Origin: Vanessa cardui
Lineage: Eukaryota > Arthropoda > Insecta > Lepidoptera > Nymphalidae
Length of the DNA: 64,000 bases
Direction: 5' to 3'
NCBI RefSeq assembly: GCF_905220365.1
Contig: NC_061143.1
Coordinates: 620,001 to 684,000, forward strand
Shown here: piece by piece, positions 54,723 to 64,000 of the stretch
Position numbering within the stretch: the first letter of the stretch is position 1
Layout of the letters: every line of letters starts with the position of its first letter
Made by a program: the position numbers and the translations under genes
Notes under the pieces: generated by a model
Databases searched by the model: none
What the model saw: the letters and a program-made list of their open reading frames with translations, nothing else
Told to the model about the DNA's origin: nothing

Positions 54723-55060
54723 TAGAGCTGAGATGGCCCAGAGAGCTGAGATGGTCCAGTGGTTAGAACGCGTGCATCTTAACCGATGATTGCGGGTTCA
54801 AATCCAGGCAAGCACCACTATATATATGTGCTTAATTGTGTTTATAATTCATCTCATGCTTGGCGGTGAAGGAAAACATCGTGAGGAAACCTGCATGTGT
54901 CTAATTTCATCGAAATTCTGCCACATGTGCATTCCACCAACCCGCATTGGAACAGCGTGGTGGAATACGTTCCAAACCTTCTCCTTAATGGAAGAGGAGG
55001 CCTTATCTCAGCAGTGGGAAATTTACAGGCTGTTACTTTACTTTTACTTTTTTTTTACTT
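54723..55060 (+). mobile_element. Metulj-type SINE (copy 4), with duplicated head
   Basis: Exact 11-bp target duplication TATAAAGTACA at 54712-54722 and 55061-55071, inside the Helitron. The tRNA-like head is partly duplicated: GAGCTGAGATGG occurs at about 54726 and 54744. The tail is ACTTT-rich instead of (GTT)n. Confidence 0.93.
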
Positions 55061-55522
55061 TATAAAGTACACAATATTTAAAAAATGTTATTAGCAACAT
55101 CACCATAATAAAACTTGACCACCTTTATTTTACCTGTGTTTTATTTAGGGATATTTTATTGATTTGTATTGTAAATGAGTTTCAAATTAAAACTATAGCC
55201 AGTTTACACTAAATGGTTTTGCAAACTTTATGTTAGTATTAATATTAATTATATTAACAATTAATTTAGGACTTAATCATAGCGACATGGCAATCAATCA
55301 TGATTCCTGTGTCATTGAAAATATAGAAAAAATTATTCAGTGTCGCTTTTAATGTAAGTATCAGTTATTTCACCGGTTTCGCTGCGTGCAATGGTTTCTA
55401 TGCACATCACATTTGGACTAATTTAAGCATTTCGATTATGGCAATACAAGGTTTGCCGGGTCAGCTAGTAATACATATATTTTTCTTATCATAATAAATA
55501 AATCTGTGCATTTAAGGGTTAA

Positions 55523-55865
55523 ATTAAAAGTCAGCTATTTATTAATACTGAATCAAGAAAACTCAACATCAAAAGCAAAATTATATTTTTTAATGTTATA
55601 AACAGGCCTCAATTTAAATACATTCTTAAAGTGCTGATAATTGGCGTATTCACTCTACATCGAAACCAGATGGCAACTTGGTCAAGCGTTATATACGTTT
55701 CATTTTTTTTCCTTTTGTTTAATAAATGGTTTTATTGTAAATTAATGTTGTTGTTTTTGATTTCATGTAGGATTCATTTCAAATGGAATCTTTATTACCT
55801 GAAGAAATTAGGTATGTAATTACTTTTGTTTTCTTTTCGTCTGTTTGACATGACTGTTTTTTCTT
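55523..55865. other. Spacer; possible hAT upstream exon
   Basis: A short piece encoding DSFQMESLLPEE near 55770-55808 ends at GTATGT and may be an exon of the following hAT gene. Nothing else recognised. Confidence 0.3.
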
Positions 55866-56487
55866 CAGAGTCATAGCTGACACATCTAGAACTAAGCAAA
55901 GCACGCCAAAAAAAAAGCTTCAACAAAGACAAGAGTTACCAAAATCAGAGCGGCAAAAACATAGGTCTCAAAAGTATCGGACCGATTGGGAAGGTTCAGA
56001 CACATTTAAGAAGTGGCTCAAACCAGGACCTAATGAATATAAAGCCAAATGCATTGTATGTGATGCTATTTTAACAGCTGAGGTTGGTGTTTTAAAAATG
56101 CATGCCAATAGACAAAAACACTTCGAGGCCATCAAAAGATTACCATCTACGAGCTAGCAAGTTTCTGCAATGGCATCATTTGTAGCGAAAAAAGAACCAC
56201 CACATATTCAAAATGCTGAAGGGAAACTTACCGGATTTTTTGTAGAACACAATTTAGCATACAGTACTGTAGATCATTTAACAGAATTATTAAAAAATAT
56301 ATTTTCCGATTCACAAATAGCTCAGAAATTCTCTTTAAAGAGAACTAAAGCAACTTCCATTGCTACAGCAGTAAATATATGACATAGAAAAAGAAATTTT
56401 AGCGAATAAATTAAAATACAATACGTTTAGTGTGATTACTGATGAATCCACCGATATTAGGAGGGTCATATAGGCAACAGTGACTCA
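55866..56487 (+). pseudogene. hAT transposase N-terminal part (BED-like zinc finger)
   Basis: After a CTTCAG acceptor: KYRTDWEGSDTFKKWLKPGP, YKAKCIVCDAILTAEVGVL and KMHANRQKHFEAI (C..C...H..H BED-like finger), then EGKLTGFFVEHNLAYSTVDH, LTELLKNIFSDSQIAQKF, RTKATSIATAVN and ITDESTDI, which is the first catalytic Asp block of ZMYM-like hAT proteins. A stop after the finger and frame changes near 56380 and 56460 inactivate it. Everything after DESTD is gone. Confidence 0.75.
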
Positions 56488-56832
56488 GTCGGCTATAGTG
56501 GCTCAGTCATGTTTCGACCTGAAGGGATAGGAATATATATTTGTCTCTTTTACCGATTCGAAGGCCTTGGTACTCGTGCACGTTTAAACCAGTTTGCTCG
56601 CCGTTCGAGCGCCGCGCGGAAGTGTGGGGGAGTGGGAGTGGGAGTTTTTTTTTTCGGGCCCACTAAATTACTTTCTAAGGTGAGTTTCGATTGTTTTCAT
56701 ATCTTTGTTTGTTGCTATAGGTAATAGCCATTATATTTATCGGATAGTAGGTCTTGTATCAATTGTCTTTAACCCGTATTTTGACTTATTTGTTTTAAAT
56801 CTCGGTTGTTGTGATCAAATATTTTCAAAATA
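56488..56832. other. Spacer upstream of Gypsy gag
   Basis: Includes a GC-richer patch with a GTGGGGGAGTGGGAGTGGGA run near 56620. No gene recognised; it may include the Gypsy 5' leader. Confidence 0.35.
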
Positions 56833-57250
56833 GATGGACCTAGGCGATCAAAAACCCACACAGCTACTCAGACGCATGCGAAATCTCGCTAGAGACAAGG
56901 TCTCGGACTCAACGCTGCATTGTAATTGTGTGTTAATTTATTTTTGAAACAGATATTGTAATTGTTGTGGCTACTTTAAAAAGCTTCACATGTGGCTGTT
57001 TTCGCATAGTTGTTTTACATTTGTCATTAAAACATGTAGAAGCTACTAGTGGTCCTTAAATAAATAAATAAAATAAATAAATAAATAAATATGATATGGA
57101 CTAAACTCCTACCAGCACACGTCCGTTCTGTCCTAGCCGTCAGCGAAACCTTCAGCTCAAAAACGAAACTCGAAGAGCTCGCACTCCTCGCCGACAAGAT
57201 GATGGAACAGATACAAGAGGTCGCCGCCGTCTCCACGCAACCATCTACAA
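56833..57250 (+). pseudogene. Gypsy (CsRn1/Kabuki-like) gag end, split by a short repeat
   Basis: MDLGDQKPTQLLRRMRNLAR then DKVSDSTLH, interrupted at about 56920, resuming at 57090 with MIWTKLLPAHVRSVLAVSET and KLEELALLADKMMEQ. Same gag family as at 33.1-33.4 kb (GDRKPTQFLRHLRS; LDEVAELADKI). The reading frame continues if the repeat is removed. Confidence 0.8.
56921..57089 (+). repeat. Short interspersed repeat with TAAA tail (copy 2)
   Basis: Matches 9983-10145 over its whole length and ends in an (AAAT)n run (57058-57089). It is inserted in the Gypsy gag gene. Confidence 0.85.
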
Positions 57251-60063
57251 TTCAATAGCCGATGCTGTCAACCAATCAAACCGACACACAATTTCTTATA
57301 AACGAAATCCGAAAATTATCGCCGAGTTAAAAGTAAGACCGAATACAAGACCGCCATACAACTATCACCGTCAATGTTTCCGGTCCCGCCAACGAAGTTC
57401 GTCCCGATCCCGCACACGCGAAGAATCATCGTCACCCTACTGTTACTACCACCGTCGTTTCGGTAGTCAAGCGAGGCGCAGCACAACACCATGCAGCTAT
57501 AAAAAAGAAGTATCGGAAAACTAGAAAGAACGTTGGCTGCGGCGGAATCCGGCGTTCCTACTACATACCGCCTATTCGTAACAGACAAGAAGACGAAACT
57601 ATCTTTCTTAGTAGAATACTGGGGCTAACATATCCGTTCTACCAAGAAGACAAGGCCAGAAAACAACGCCGTTACCATTCAAACTGTACGCTGCGAACAA
57701 CACGACAATATCAACATATGGCGAAAAAACACTCGAACTCGATCTCAACCTCCGACGTCCGTACAAATGGAAATTCATCGTTGCTGACGTGTCGAAGCCT
57801 ATACTAGGAGCCGATTTTCTAAACCACCATCAATTGATCGTAGATTTAAAAAATCGAAGATTGATCGACGCCGTCACAAATCTCAAGATCAACGCTCCTA
57901 TAACATCAACAGATACGCCTACAGTCCGCAGTATAGATATCCGCAACGCCTACCACGAAATATTAGCAGAGTTTCCCCGCACTACACGACTAACTGCGAT
58001 GCAACTACAACCGAAGATTAACGTCGAACATTACATCGAGACACATGGCCCGCCTATACATTGTCGCGCTCGACCGATCCCGCCACATCGATATGAAAAA
58101 GTCAAGAATGAGTTCGAGAACATGATACAACAAGGACACTGCAGACCGAGTAAAAACCCATGGTCATCGCCACTGCACATCGTTCCTAAGAAAAACGGCG
58201 ACATGAGTATGAGTATGGGGCCATTACCGAAGCCTCAACGTGATTACAAAACCCGATCGCTATCCGGTACCGAGAGTCAAGGACTTTACGTATCATCTCT
58301 GCGGGAAAACAATATTTTCAACGATCGATCTCAACCGAGCATACCAACAACTAAGCGTAAGGGAAGAAGACATCGAGAAAACCGCCATTATAACACCAAT
58401 GGGTTTATTCGAATTTCCCCGAATGTGTCCCGGATTAAAAAACGCCGGACAGACATTCCAACGCTTTATACATCAAGTACTTCGAGGATTAGACTACGTG
58501 TTTCCATTCATCGACGACGTACTCATCGCTTCAAACAATGAAACCGAACATCGAGAACATCTCCGAACAGTTTTACGAAGACTCGAAGAGAATGGAATCA
58601 CTATCAACCCCGCCAAATGCAACCTAGGCCAGTCTGAAGTCAAATTCCTTGGGTACATCGTTTCTAAAGAGGGAATTAAACCGCCTGAAGAAAAAGTAAA
58701 AGCAATAGTCGACTACCCTAAACCGAAAACAAAAGAAGAATTAAGAAGATTTCTCGGTATGCTCAACTTCTACCGTGACCACATACCGAACGCAGCTACA
58801 ATACAAGCTCCTTTAAACTCATACCTACACAACGTAAAGAAGCGCGATAAAACCGTCATTCAATGGACCGAAGAAGCAACGCAAGCCTTCGAAGCGTGTA
58901 AGAAGAGCATAACCGACGCCACCTTACTCGCTCACCCTTCAAATCAAGCTACTCTAGCGATATTCTGCGACGCATCCGATACATCCGCAGGAGCCGTCCT
59001 ACAACAATACATCAAAGAGAAATGGCAACCTATCGCTTACTTCTCAAAGAAATTCTCCGACGCACAAAACAAATATTCAACATATGATCGAGAACTCCTA
59101 TCTATCTACATGGCAGTTAAACACTTTCGTAAGATCTTCGAAGGACGACAAATAATAATATTCACCGACCACAAACCGCTTACATTCGCTATGAACAAGA
59201 CGCAGACATCGAACGGAACTCCGCGGCGAACAAGACAGTTGTTATACATAAGCGAATTCACCACGGACATACGTCACATAAGCGGGAAAAATAACATCGT
59301 CGCAGACGCCTTAAGCCGAATCGAAGCAATAGCCTGCCCATCTACAATCAACTACAGCGAAATAGCGAACGCTCAAGAAAGAGACAGCAACATTCAACAA
59401 TTATTACAACAGAGCAACTTATCCTTCAAGAAAATAAATATCCCGAACACCGACAGCGAAATATACTGCGAAATATCTACATCTCAAATTCGACCTTATA
59501 TACCCGAAGAATATAGAGAGCAAGTTTTTAACAGCGTACATAATATAAGTCATCCCGGAACCCGAACAACGCGCAAGATGCTTACGAAAAAATTCTTTTG
59601 GCCTTCAATGAACTCGGACATCGCTCAATGGACGAAAAGTTGTATAAACTGCCAAAAAAGCAAGATACAACGTCACACGTCAAGCCACATCGAAGCATTC
59701 CCGCCAAGCGACGGTTTTCAACACATCCACATAGACATCGTCGGACCGCTTCCTACTACAGCACAAGGACATCGCTACTTAATCACGATGATAGACAGAC
59801 AAACCCGCTCGCCGCTCGTCTATAATTACTGGATAGCAAGATTCGGATGTCCCGCCACACTAACAAGCGATCAAGGCCGACAGTTCGAAAGTCACCTGTT
59901 CAATAACCTTATGAAAATTCTCGGAATAAACAAAATCCGTACTACGCCATACCATCCGCAAAGCAACGGAATCGTCGAACGCCGGCATCGTACATTGAAG
60001 ACTGCACTGCGAGCGAAGCTATCGAACACGAGTTCGTGGGGCAATGAACTCGCTACAGTACTA
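57251..60063 (+). pseudogene. Gypsy (CsRn1/Kabuki-like) protease, RT, RNase H and integrase
   Basis: Zinc knuckle CYYHRRFGSQAR near 57450. Protease end KPILGADFLNHHQLIVDLKN (57795). RT: PWSSPLHIVPKKNGDM, a frameshift at a tandem ATGAGT near 58210, then ITKPDRYPVPRVKDF, IFSTIDLNRAYQQLSV, FPFIDDVLIAS (catalytic, about 58510), EVKFLGYIVSKEGIKP and RRFLGMLNFYRDHIPNAA. RNase H: FCDASDTSAGAVLQQY and GKNNIVADALSRI. Integrase: H/H and CINCQKSKIQRH, HIHIDIVGPLPTT, TSDQGRQFESHLF and HPQSNGIVERRHRTLK. The integrase core is shortened between the two Asp blocks (TRSPLVYNYWIARFG). It continues at 62163. Confidence 0.9.
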
Positions 60064-62162
60064 CAGGTCGCGCGGTGAGTTTAGATCGCTCGGCAAAAAA
60101 AGAAAGGGTATGCGCAGAAGTCATTTTTAGGTGTCGAAGGGGTGAGGAGCGGAAAGGGGGGACGGGTGCGCGCTCGCCGGCCACCGCGCCGACACGCTTA
60201 TTGGTTGATCAGTCGCTCTTCACTCTTCGCGCCATGCGTTTATTCGTTCCGTGTCTCGTGATTACAACTCTGTACTGTTGCGAACAAAACTGTTAAATTT
60301 TATTCAGAAAAATGGTTTACGACGTGAATTGTTTTATTATTAAGGAAACAAATGAGATCGTTGGAAATTTAAAGCAAGTAAAAAATAGAATAGCAGAAGC
60401 CATGATTTCATTACGGGAAAACTTAGTAACGCCTATACAAAATGTATACTTGATTGCAAATAGAAGAACAAATGACGCTGTAATCAAATAAATAAATCCG
60501 TGTTTATTGAAGTATGCAATACATTAGAGCGAATCCAGGCAGAAGTGGCCGAAGCTAGCAAGATAAATGCAAATAAATTACAAGAAATTATGAACAATTT
60601 AAAACAACAGCAAAAAAGAACGGCACTTGCTACGAACACATCTGTTATAACAGTAAGGAGGCTTGCCACAGAAGCAAGTAGTTCAGAATTTCTTACGGTT
60701 TTTAGAACACCTGGAAAAAAGAGACAGCGCACGAATATAGTAACCGGAATAGATAACTTTGATCAAGGCGTCATAAAAAGATGCATCCATAATTTCCATT
60801 TAACCAATAAAGAGCTTCCCACTATTGAAAAACTCAGACAAAAATTACAGGAAGATATAAATTTTCAGGGATCAAAAACTAGTCTTCGCCAAATTATAAA
60901 AGAGTTGGGATTTAGGTGCAAAAAAACTGAAAACAACAGAAAAGTTTTGATTGAAACAACAAACATTCGACTGAAGCGCATAGAGTACTTGGAAAAAATT
61001 AAAAAATACCGCGAAGAAGGACGTGCTATAGTATACACCGACGAATCATACGTAGATTCTTCACACTCCAATCCCAAAGCTTGGACGGACAGCTCAACGA
61101 AAGGCCTTAAAACGCCTATTTCCAAAGGGCAACGAGTGGTTATCGTACACGCTGGGCATGAGGCGAGCTTTATCCCAAACGCACTGCTGACATTTAAAGC
61201 TGGAAGCAAATCGGGCGACTACCATGACAACATGAATTACGAGAACTATGAAAAGTGGTTTAGAACACAGCTTATACCTAACTTACCACCTAAATCTGTT
61301 GTCGTGGTAGATAATGCTTCATACCATAGTAAGCAGTATGACCTCGCGCCCACATCCAATTCCAAGAAAGTCGATATGCAAGCCTGGTTGTCCGAAAAAG
61401 GCATACCATATGATAAAAATATGTTGAAGCCGCGGTTATATCAGTTAATAAAAACACACAAAGAACAATACAAAACTTTTTCTATAGACAAAATTTTGGC
61501 CGAATATAATCACAACATTCTAAGGTTGCCTCCGTACCACCCAGATCTCAACCCCATTGAGATGGCCTGGTCTACAATAAAACAGTATGTAGGCAGTAAA
61601 AACGTAAAATGGAATGTTAGCAGAGCTATGGAGTTGGTGAAAGAAAAAGCGGATCTTATGGGAGCACGAGAGTGGGGGTTATTATGGAATAAGGTTAAAT
61701 CTATTGAAGAAGAATATGTAAAAAGTGATCATATTATTGATCTCATGACAGATGAGTTAGTCATTCTTGTCTCTGATGATGAAGACAGCTCGGACAGCGA
61801 AGAATCCCAAGAAAGCGATAACGCCGAAATATCTGGCGAAGATAACGTGCCCTCATCATCGTGCTTTCATTCTGTACCTTCTTCTTCGATGGTGCACGAT
61901 GATTTAATGGAAGGAATATCACGACTGTCAGATGATTAAATTTATTTTCTATTTCATTAAATATATCATTAAAAAACATGTTTTCATTCTTTTTTTTAAA
62001 ACCCTACTTATGAGTAATCATTTGTTAGGCAATATTTATTTATTTTAAAAGGTGCGAAAGTAAATAAAATCATATCATCGTAAAATATTTACATTCTAGG
62101 TCCCAATAGTACAAACAAGTATAAATTATATTTATTGCCCTTAAAAATTTTGTGCACGACTG
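60064..62162 (+). mobile_element. IS630-Tc1-mariner element of DD82E (Sailor-like) type inside Gypsy pol
   Basis: TA occurs at 60062-60063 and 62163-62164. Ends read CAGGTCGCGC on the left and CAGTCGTGCA in reverse complement on the right, an imperfect match, so the exact limits are probable, not proven. Gypsy pol lies on both sides (ELATVL on the left, TCVRLPPPVL on the right), with roughly 25 codons of Gypsy missing at the junction. About 2.1 kb with one long open gene. Confidence 0.75.
60500..61939 (+). CDS. DD82E (Sailor-like) transposase, open catalytic domain
   Basis: A 479-codon open frame without stops. The first codon of the frame is GTG; an ATG occurs at codon 31, and a separate frame with ATG at 60312 (MVYDVNCFIIKETNEIVGN) may be the true N-terminus, joined through a small indel near 60475 or by splicing. 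A helix-turn-helix-like region spans residues 85-140. Catalytic residues: D181 (VYTDESYVDSSH), D271 (VVVDNASYHS) and E354 (LNPIEMAW), with 82 residues between the last two instead of 34. The insert holds WLSEKGIPYDKNMLKPRLY. An acidic Ser-rich tail follows. I recall a DD82E group named Sailor within IS630-Tc1-mariner. Possibly close to functional. Confidence 0.85.
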   Translation: MFIEVCNTLERIQAEVAEASKINANKLQEIMNNLKQQQKRTALATNTSVITVRRLATEASSSEFLTVFRTPGKKRQRTNIVTGIDNFDQGVIKRCIHNFHLTNKELPTIEKLRQKLQEDINFQGSKTSLRQIIKELGFRCKKTENNRKVLIETTNIRLKRIEYLEKIKKYREEGRAIVYTDESYVDSSHSNPKAWTDSSTKGLKTPISKGQRVVIVHAGHEASFIPNALLTFKAGSKSGDYHDNMNYENYEKWFRTQLIPNLPPKSVVVVDNASYHSKQYDLAPTSNSKKVDMQAWLSEKGIPYDKNMLKPRLYQLIKTHKEQYKTFSIDKILAEYNHNILRLPPYHPDLNPIEMAWSTIKQYVGSKNVKWNVSRAMELVKEKADLMGAREWGLLWNKVKSIEEEYVKSDHIIDLMTDELVILVSDDEDSSDSEESQESDNAEISGEDNVPSSSCFHSVPSSSMVHDDLMEGISRLSDD

Positions 62163-62874
62163 TACATGCGTCAGACTGCCCCCTCCAGTTTTGTCGAGCG
62201 ATCTAAACTCACCGCGCCACCTGTACTTGGAGCCGCACTACGCACCGATACCGGCGTTAGCACAGCTGAGCTTACCTACGACTATAACCTACGATTGCCC
62301 GGCGGCTTTTTCGTCGAAAAGCTACGCGCGAACATCGCTCAATAATTATAAGCCTCAGCCGTTCGAAACACATCGAAACAATAAACACATCTTCGTGCAT
62401 CAAGATCTACGTACATGCAGTCATGTGTTTATTAGAGTCGACGCTTTAAGAACGCCACTTCAAGCACCATATGAAGGTCCCTATCGAGTCGTAAAACGAT
62501 CGAATAAGGTGTTTACGATTCAATTACCCGATCGTCAAACCAACATATCGATCGACCGATTGAAACCTGCATACGTGCTACAAGAACCAGAAGAACAGAA
62601 TAACCTCACTCAACCAGATACAAACCTTACCATTACCTTACCTTACCACAAAAAACCCGTTACCATAGAAAACCAGTTACCAGAGTTACCTAACGCATCG
62701 AATAACCTGTCAACATCAAAACATCAATGTCAGGCCGCAACATCAAACTGCCGGTACGTTTCACTTGAGGGGGACTCCTGTAGTAGCACTTTGTTAAGAC
62801 GCCGTCGTCGAAACAAGATTAGTCCCGAAAAGGACTGTTTTGACGTGAATACGTTTTTAAAATTGCTTCCATAG
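62163..62874 (+). pseudogene. Gypsy (CsRn1/Kabuki-like) pol C-terminus
   Basis: Resumes with TCVRLPPPVLSSDLNSPRHL, then KHIFVHQDLRTCSHVFIRVD and LQAPYEGPYRVVKRSNKVFT (integrase C-terminal domain) and ISIDRLKPAYVL, ending at 62874 after a tail not typical of the family. A GAGGGGGACTC purine tract near 62767 is a likely polypurine tract, so the last codons probably overlap the LTR. Confidence 0.8.
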
Positions 62875-62925
62875 GGACGCAATTCAAAAAATCGAATGAT
62901 AACAAAATCGGGGGATACAGTTTAG
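62776..62925 (+). repeat. Possible start of the Gypsy 3' LTR
   Basis: TGTAGTAGCACTTTGTTAAG follows the purine tract, as expected for an LTR start. The other end is not visible, probably because Copia sequence begins near 62926. Confidence 0.35.
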
Positions 62926-63328
62926 TGTTGTAGCTACATATCTATAATCCCCATCCAAATTCCAATTACACCACTGGATAGCTAAAGGATCAAAGAATTT
63001 ATTACGCCCAGTAAAGACTGTAACACATCGCGCGCGGTGGAGGGGGAGCCCCGCCATTTTGAAGGCCATTTTGCTGCGTATCGAGATTTCCATTTAGTAT
63101 AACTTTCGACTCGGTGACGCTACGACGTTCGTTCAAGTTCTAATCGCTAGCTCTCGTCAAAATCTATCGATTATTTATAAAACATTACTGTAAAATTATT
63201 GATATAAGTATTGAAATAATAAATAAATATTACTTGTAGCGCCATCTAGTTTTTGTATGTGTACTAATATGTCAATAGTTTTTAAAAAATAAAATAGTCT
63301 GTAGAAAGCTACGCAGTGTGTTTTATTA
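62926..63328 (+). repeat. Probable 5' LTR of a Copia element
   Basis: Ends directly before a Copia-type primer-binding site. Possible start TGTTGTAGCTACATA. It contains TATAAAAC at 63176, a plausible promoter, and AATAAATA near 63220. The 3' LTR is outside the window, so limits are tentative. Confidence 0.5.
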
Positions 63329-63342
63329 GGTTATGGGCCCAG
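63329..63342 (+). promoter_or_regulatory. Copia primer-binding site
   Basis: GGTTATGGGCCCAG is the half-tRNA initiator-Met primer site known from insect Copia elements (GGTTATGGGCCCAGTC in the Drosophila element, from memory). It lies 165 bp upstream of the gag start. Confidence 0.75.
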
Positions 63343-63506
63343 ACTCATCTTTCGCGGTAAAAAGTTGTTTTTTCGATCTAATATTTGTGGAATATCGTAC
63401 TCTGAGTAGTTAGTCGTGTGTGGACTAATCGAGTTAACCAGAATTGTTCAGATTAAGGACAGTGTTGTGCGTAAATTGTTTTTTCGCCGAGTCACGTTCT
63501 TGAACA

Positions 63507-64000
63507 ATGGCGGCTAGTTACATAGTAAATGTACCGAAGCTTAAGGGTCGACAGAACTACGATGAGTGGGCGTTTGCCGCTGAAAATTTTCTCATCCTAG
63601 AAGGAGTGGACATCAAAGTGAAGCCAGACGCGGGCATCCTTGCCGTTGATGCGCAGAAGGCAAAAGCAAAGTTAATCATGACTATCGACTCTTCGCTTTA
63701 TGTTCATATCAAGGACGAGAAAACCGTTCATGATGTATGGGAACGTCTTAAATTACTTTTTGATGACTCAGGATTTCAAAGAAAAATCAGCTTACTACGG
63801 AGTCTTATTTCTATTAGATTAGAGGATTGTGAATCTATGACTTCCTACGTAACACAAATTGTGGATACAGGACATAAATTACGAGGAACAGGATTCCAAA
63901 TTACCGATGAATGGATAGGTTGCCTTTTATTGGCGGGATTAACTGAAAAATTTAGTCCGATGATAATGGCGATTGAGCATTCAGGTATGGCAGTCAGTAC
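63507..64000 (+). CDS. Copia gag, N-terminal part, open to window end
   Basis: ATG at 63507 opens MAASYIVNVPKLKGRQNYDE and continues without stops for 164 codons to the window edge. Motifs: NYDEWAFAAENFLILEGVD, AKAKLIMTIDSSLYVHIKD, VHDVWERLKLLFDDSGFQRK and LLAGLTEKFSPMIMAIEHSG, the Copia gag (UBN2-type) fold. Gag forms the particle that packages the RNA. Clean reading frame, LTR and primer site upstream make this the best candidate for a young, perhaps intact retrotransposon. The pol part lies outside. Confidence 0.88.
   Translation, partial: MAASYIVNVPKLKGRQNYDEWAFAAENFLILEGVDIKVKPDAGILAVDAQKAKAKLIMTIDSSLYVHIKDEKTVHDVWERLKLLFDDSGFQRKISLLRSLISIRLEDCESMTSYVTQIVDTGHKLRGTGFQITDEWIGCLLLAGLTEKFSPMIMAIEHSGMAVS

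Larger units (their letters stand above)
52344..55468 (+). mobile_element. Helitron, both ends present, internally decayed
   Basis: Starts TCTATATATATAAAAATGAG with GTTAGTCTCGCTAAAACTCC, a 5' end common in lepidopteran Helitrons. Ends GTTTGCCGGGTCAGCTAG, with a short stem GGCAA/TTGCC just before CTAG. It sits between A and T with no duplication, as Helitrons do. It lies in the 3' non-coding part of the piggyBac element and contains Rep and helicase remnants and a SINE. Confidence 0.9.
49799..55518 (+). mobile_element. Complete piggyBac element carrying a Helitron
   Basis: TTAA at 49795-49798 and 55519-55522. Terminal inverted repeats CCCTTAAATGCA at 49799-49810 and 55507-55518. Internal repeats TTGTATCAAAAA[C/T]GA at 49813, 50162 and 52243. 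Without the Helitron (52344-55468) the element is about 2.6 kb, a normal piggyBac size. Confidence 0.93.

Overview
This 64 kb window looks like animal, and specifically lepidopteran, genomic DNA made almost entirely of transposable elements. The lepidopteran call rests on AT-rich sequence, four copies of a tRNA-derived SINE of the butterfly/moth Metulj type, a LINE whose 3' end carries the tail motif familiar from Lepidoptera, and many insect-type transposons. I see no convincing host gene, rRNA, functional tRNA, CRISPR array or bacterial feature. The dense nesting and heavy decay suggest heterochromatin, perhaps pericentromeric or W-linked; that is inference.

Layout. 0-9 kb: 5' end of a pogo-like element on the minus strand, fragments of a little-described transposase-like family marked by the motif LDNC..QN.NW, a piggyBac tail, and a Ty3/Gypsy remnant whose right edge abuts a complete Tc1 element. 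8-12 kb: a MITE, a LINE ORF1 fragment, a Merlin-type (ISXO2 domain) remnant and another LDNC-family fragment. 12-17 kb: a DIRS-like retrotransposon interrupted by a complete pogo-like element and a SINE. 17-25 kb: piggyBac remnants; one is split by another complete pogo-like element and holds a small hAT element. 25-30 kb: BEL-Pao and Gypsy scraps and a complete 3.08 kb hAT-like transposon with an exact 8-bp target duplication. 30-43 kb: PIF/Harbinger pieces, several Gypsy remnants, a LINE tail and a fourth pogo-like element. 43-47 kb: an almost intact LINE. 47-56 kb: piggyBac elements, one with TTAA-flanked ends and a nearly intact transposase, carrying a Helitron that itself carries a SINE. 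56-63 kb: a Gypsy element of CsRn1/Kabuki type, split by an IS630-Tc1-mariner element with DD82E spacing and an uninterrupted transposase domain. 63-64 kb: 5' LTR, primer-binding site and open gag of a Copia element that runs off the window.

The genes do not form a pathway. They are independent selfish elements whose nesting gives relative ages. The most notable items are the hAT-like element at 26.2-29.2 kb (all three stops fall at positions I infer to be tryptophan), the DD82E element at 60-62 kb with two fossil relatives, the LDNC-type family present as dispersed pieces, four pogo-like families each with its own subterminal repeat, and two perfect 22-bp hairpins that look like template-switch mutations.
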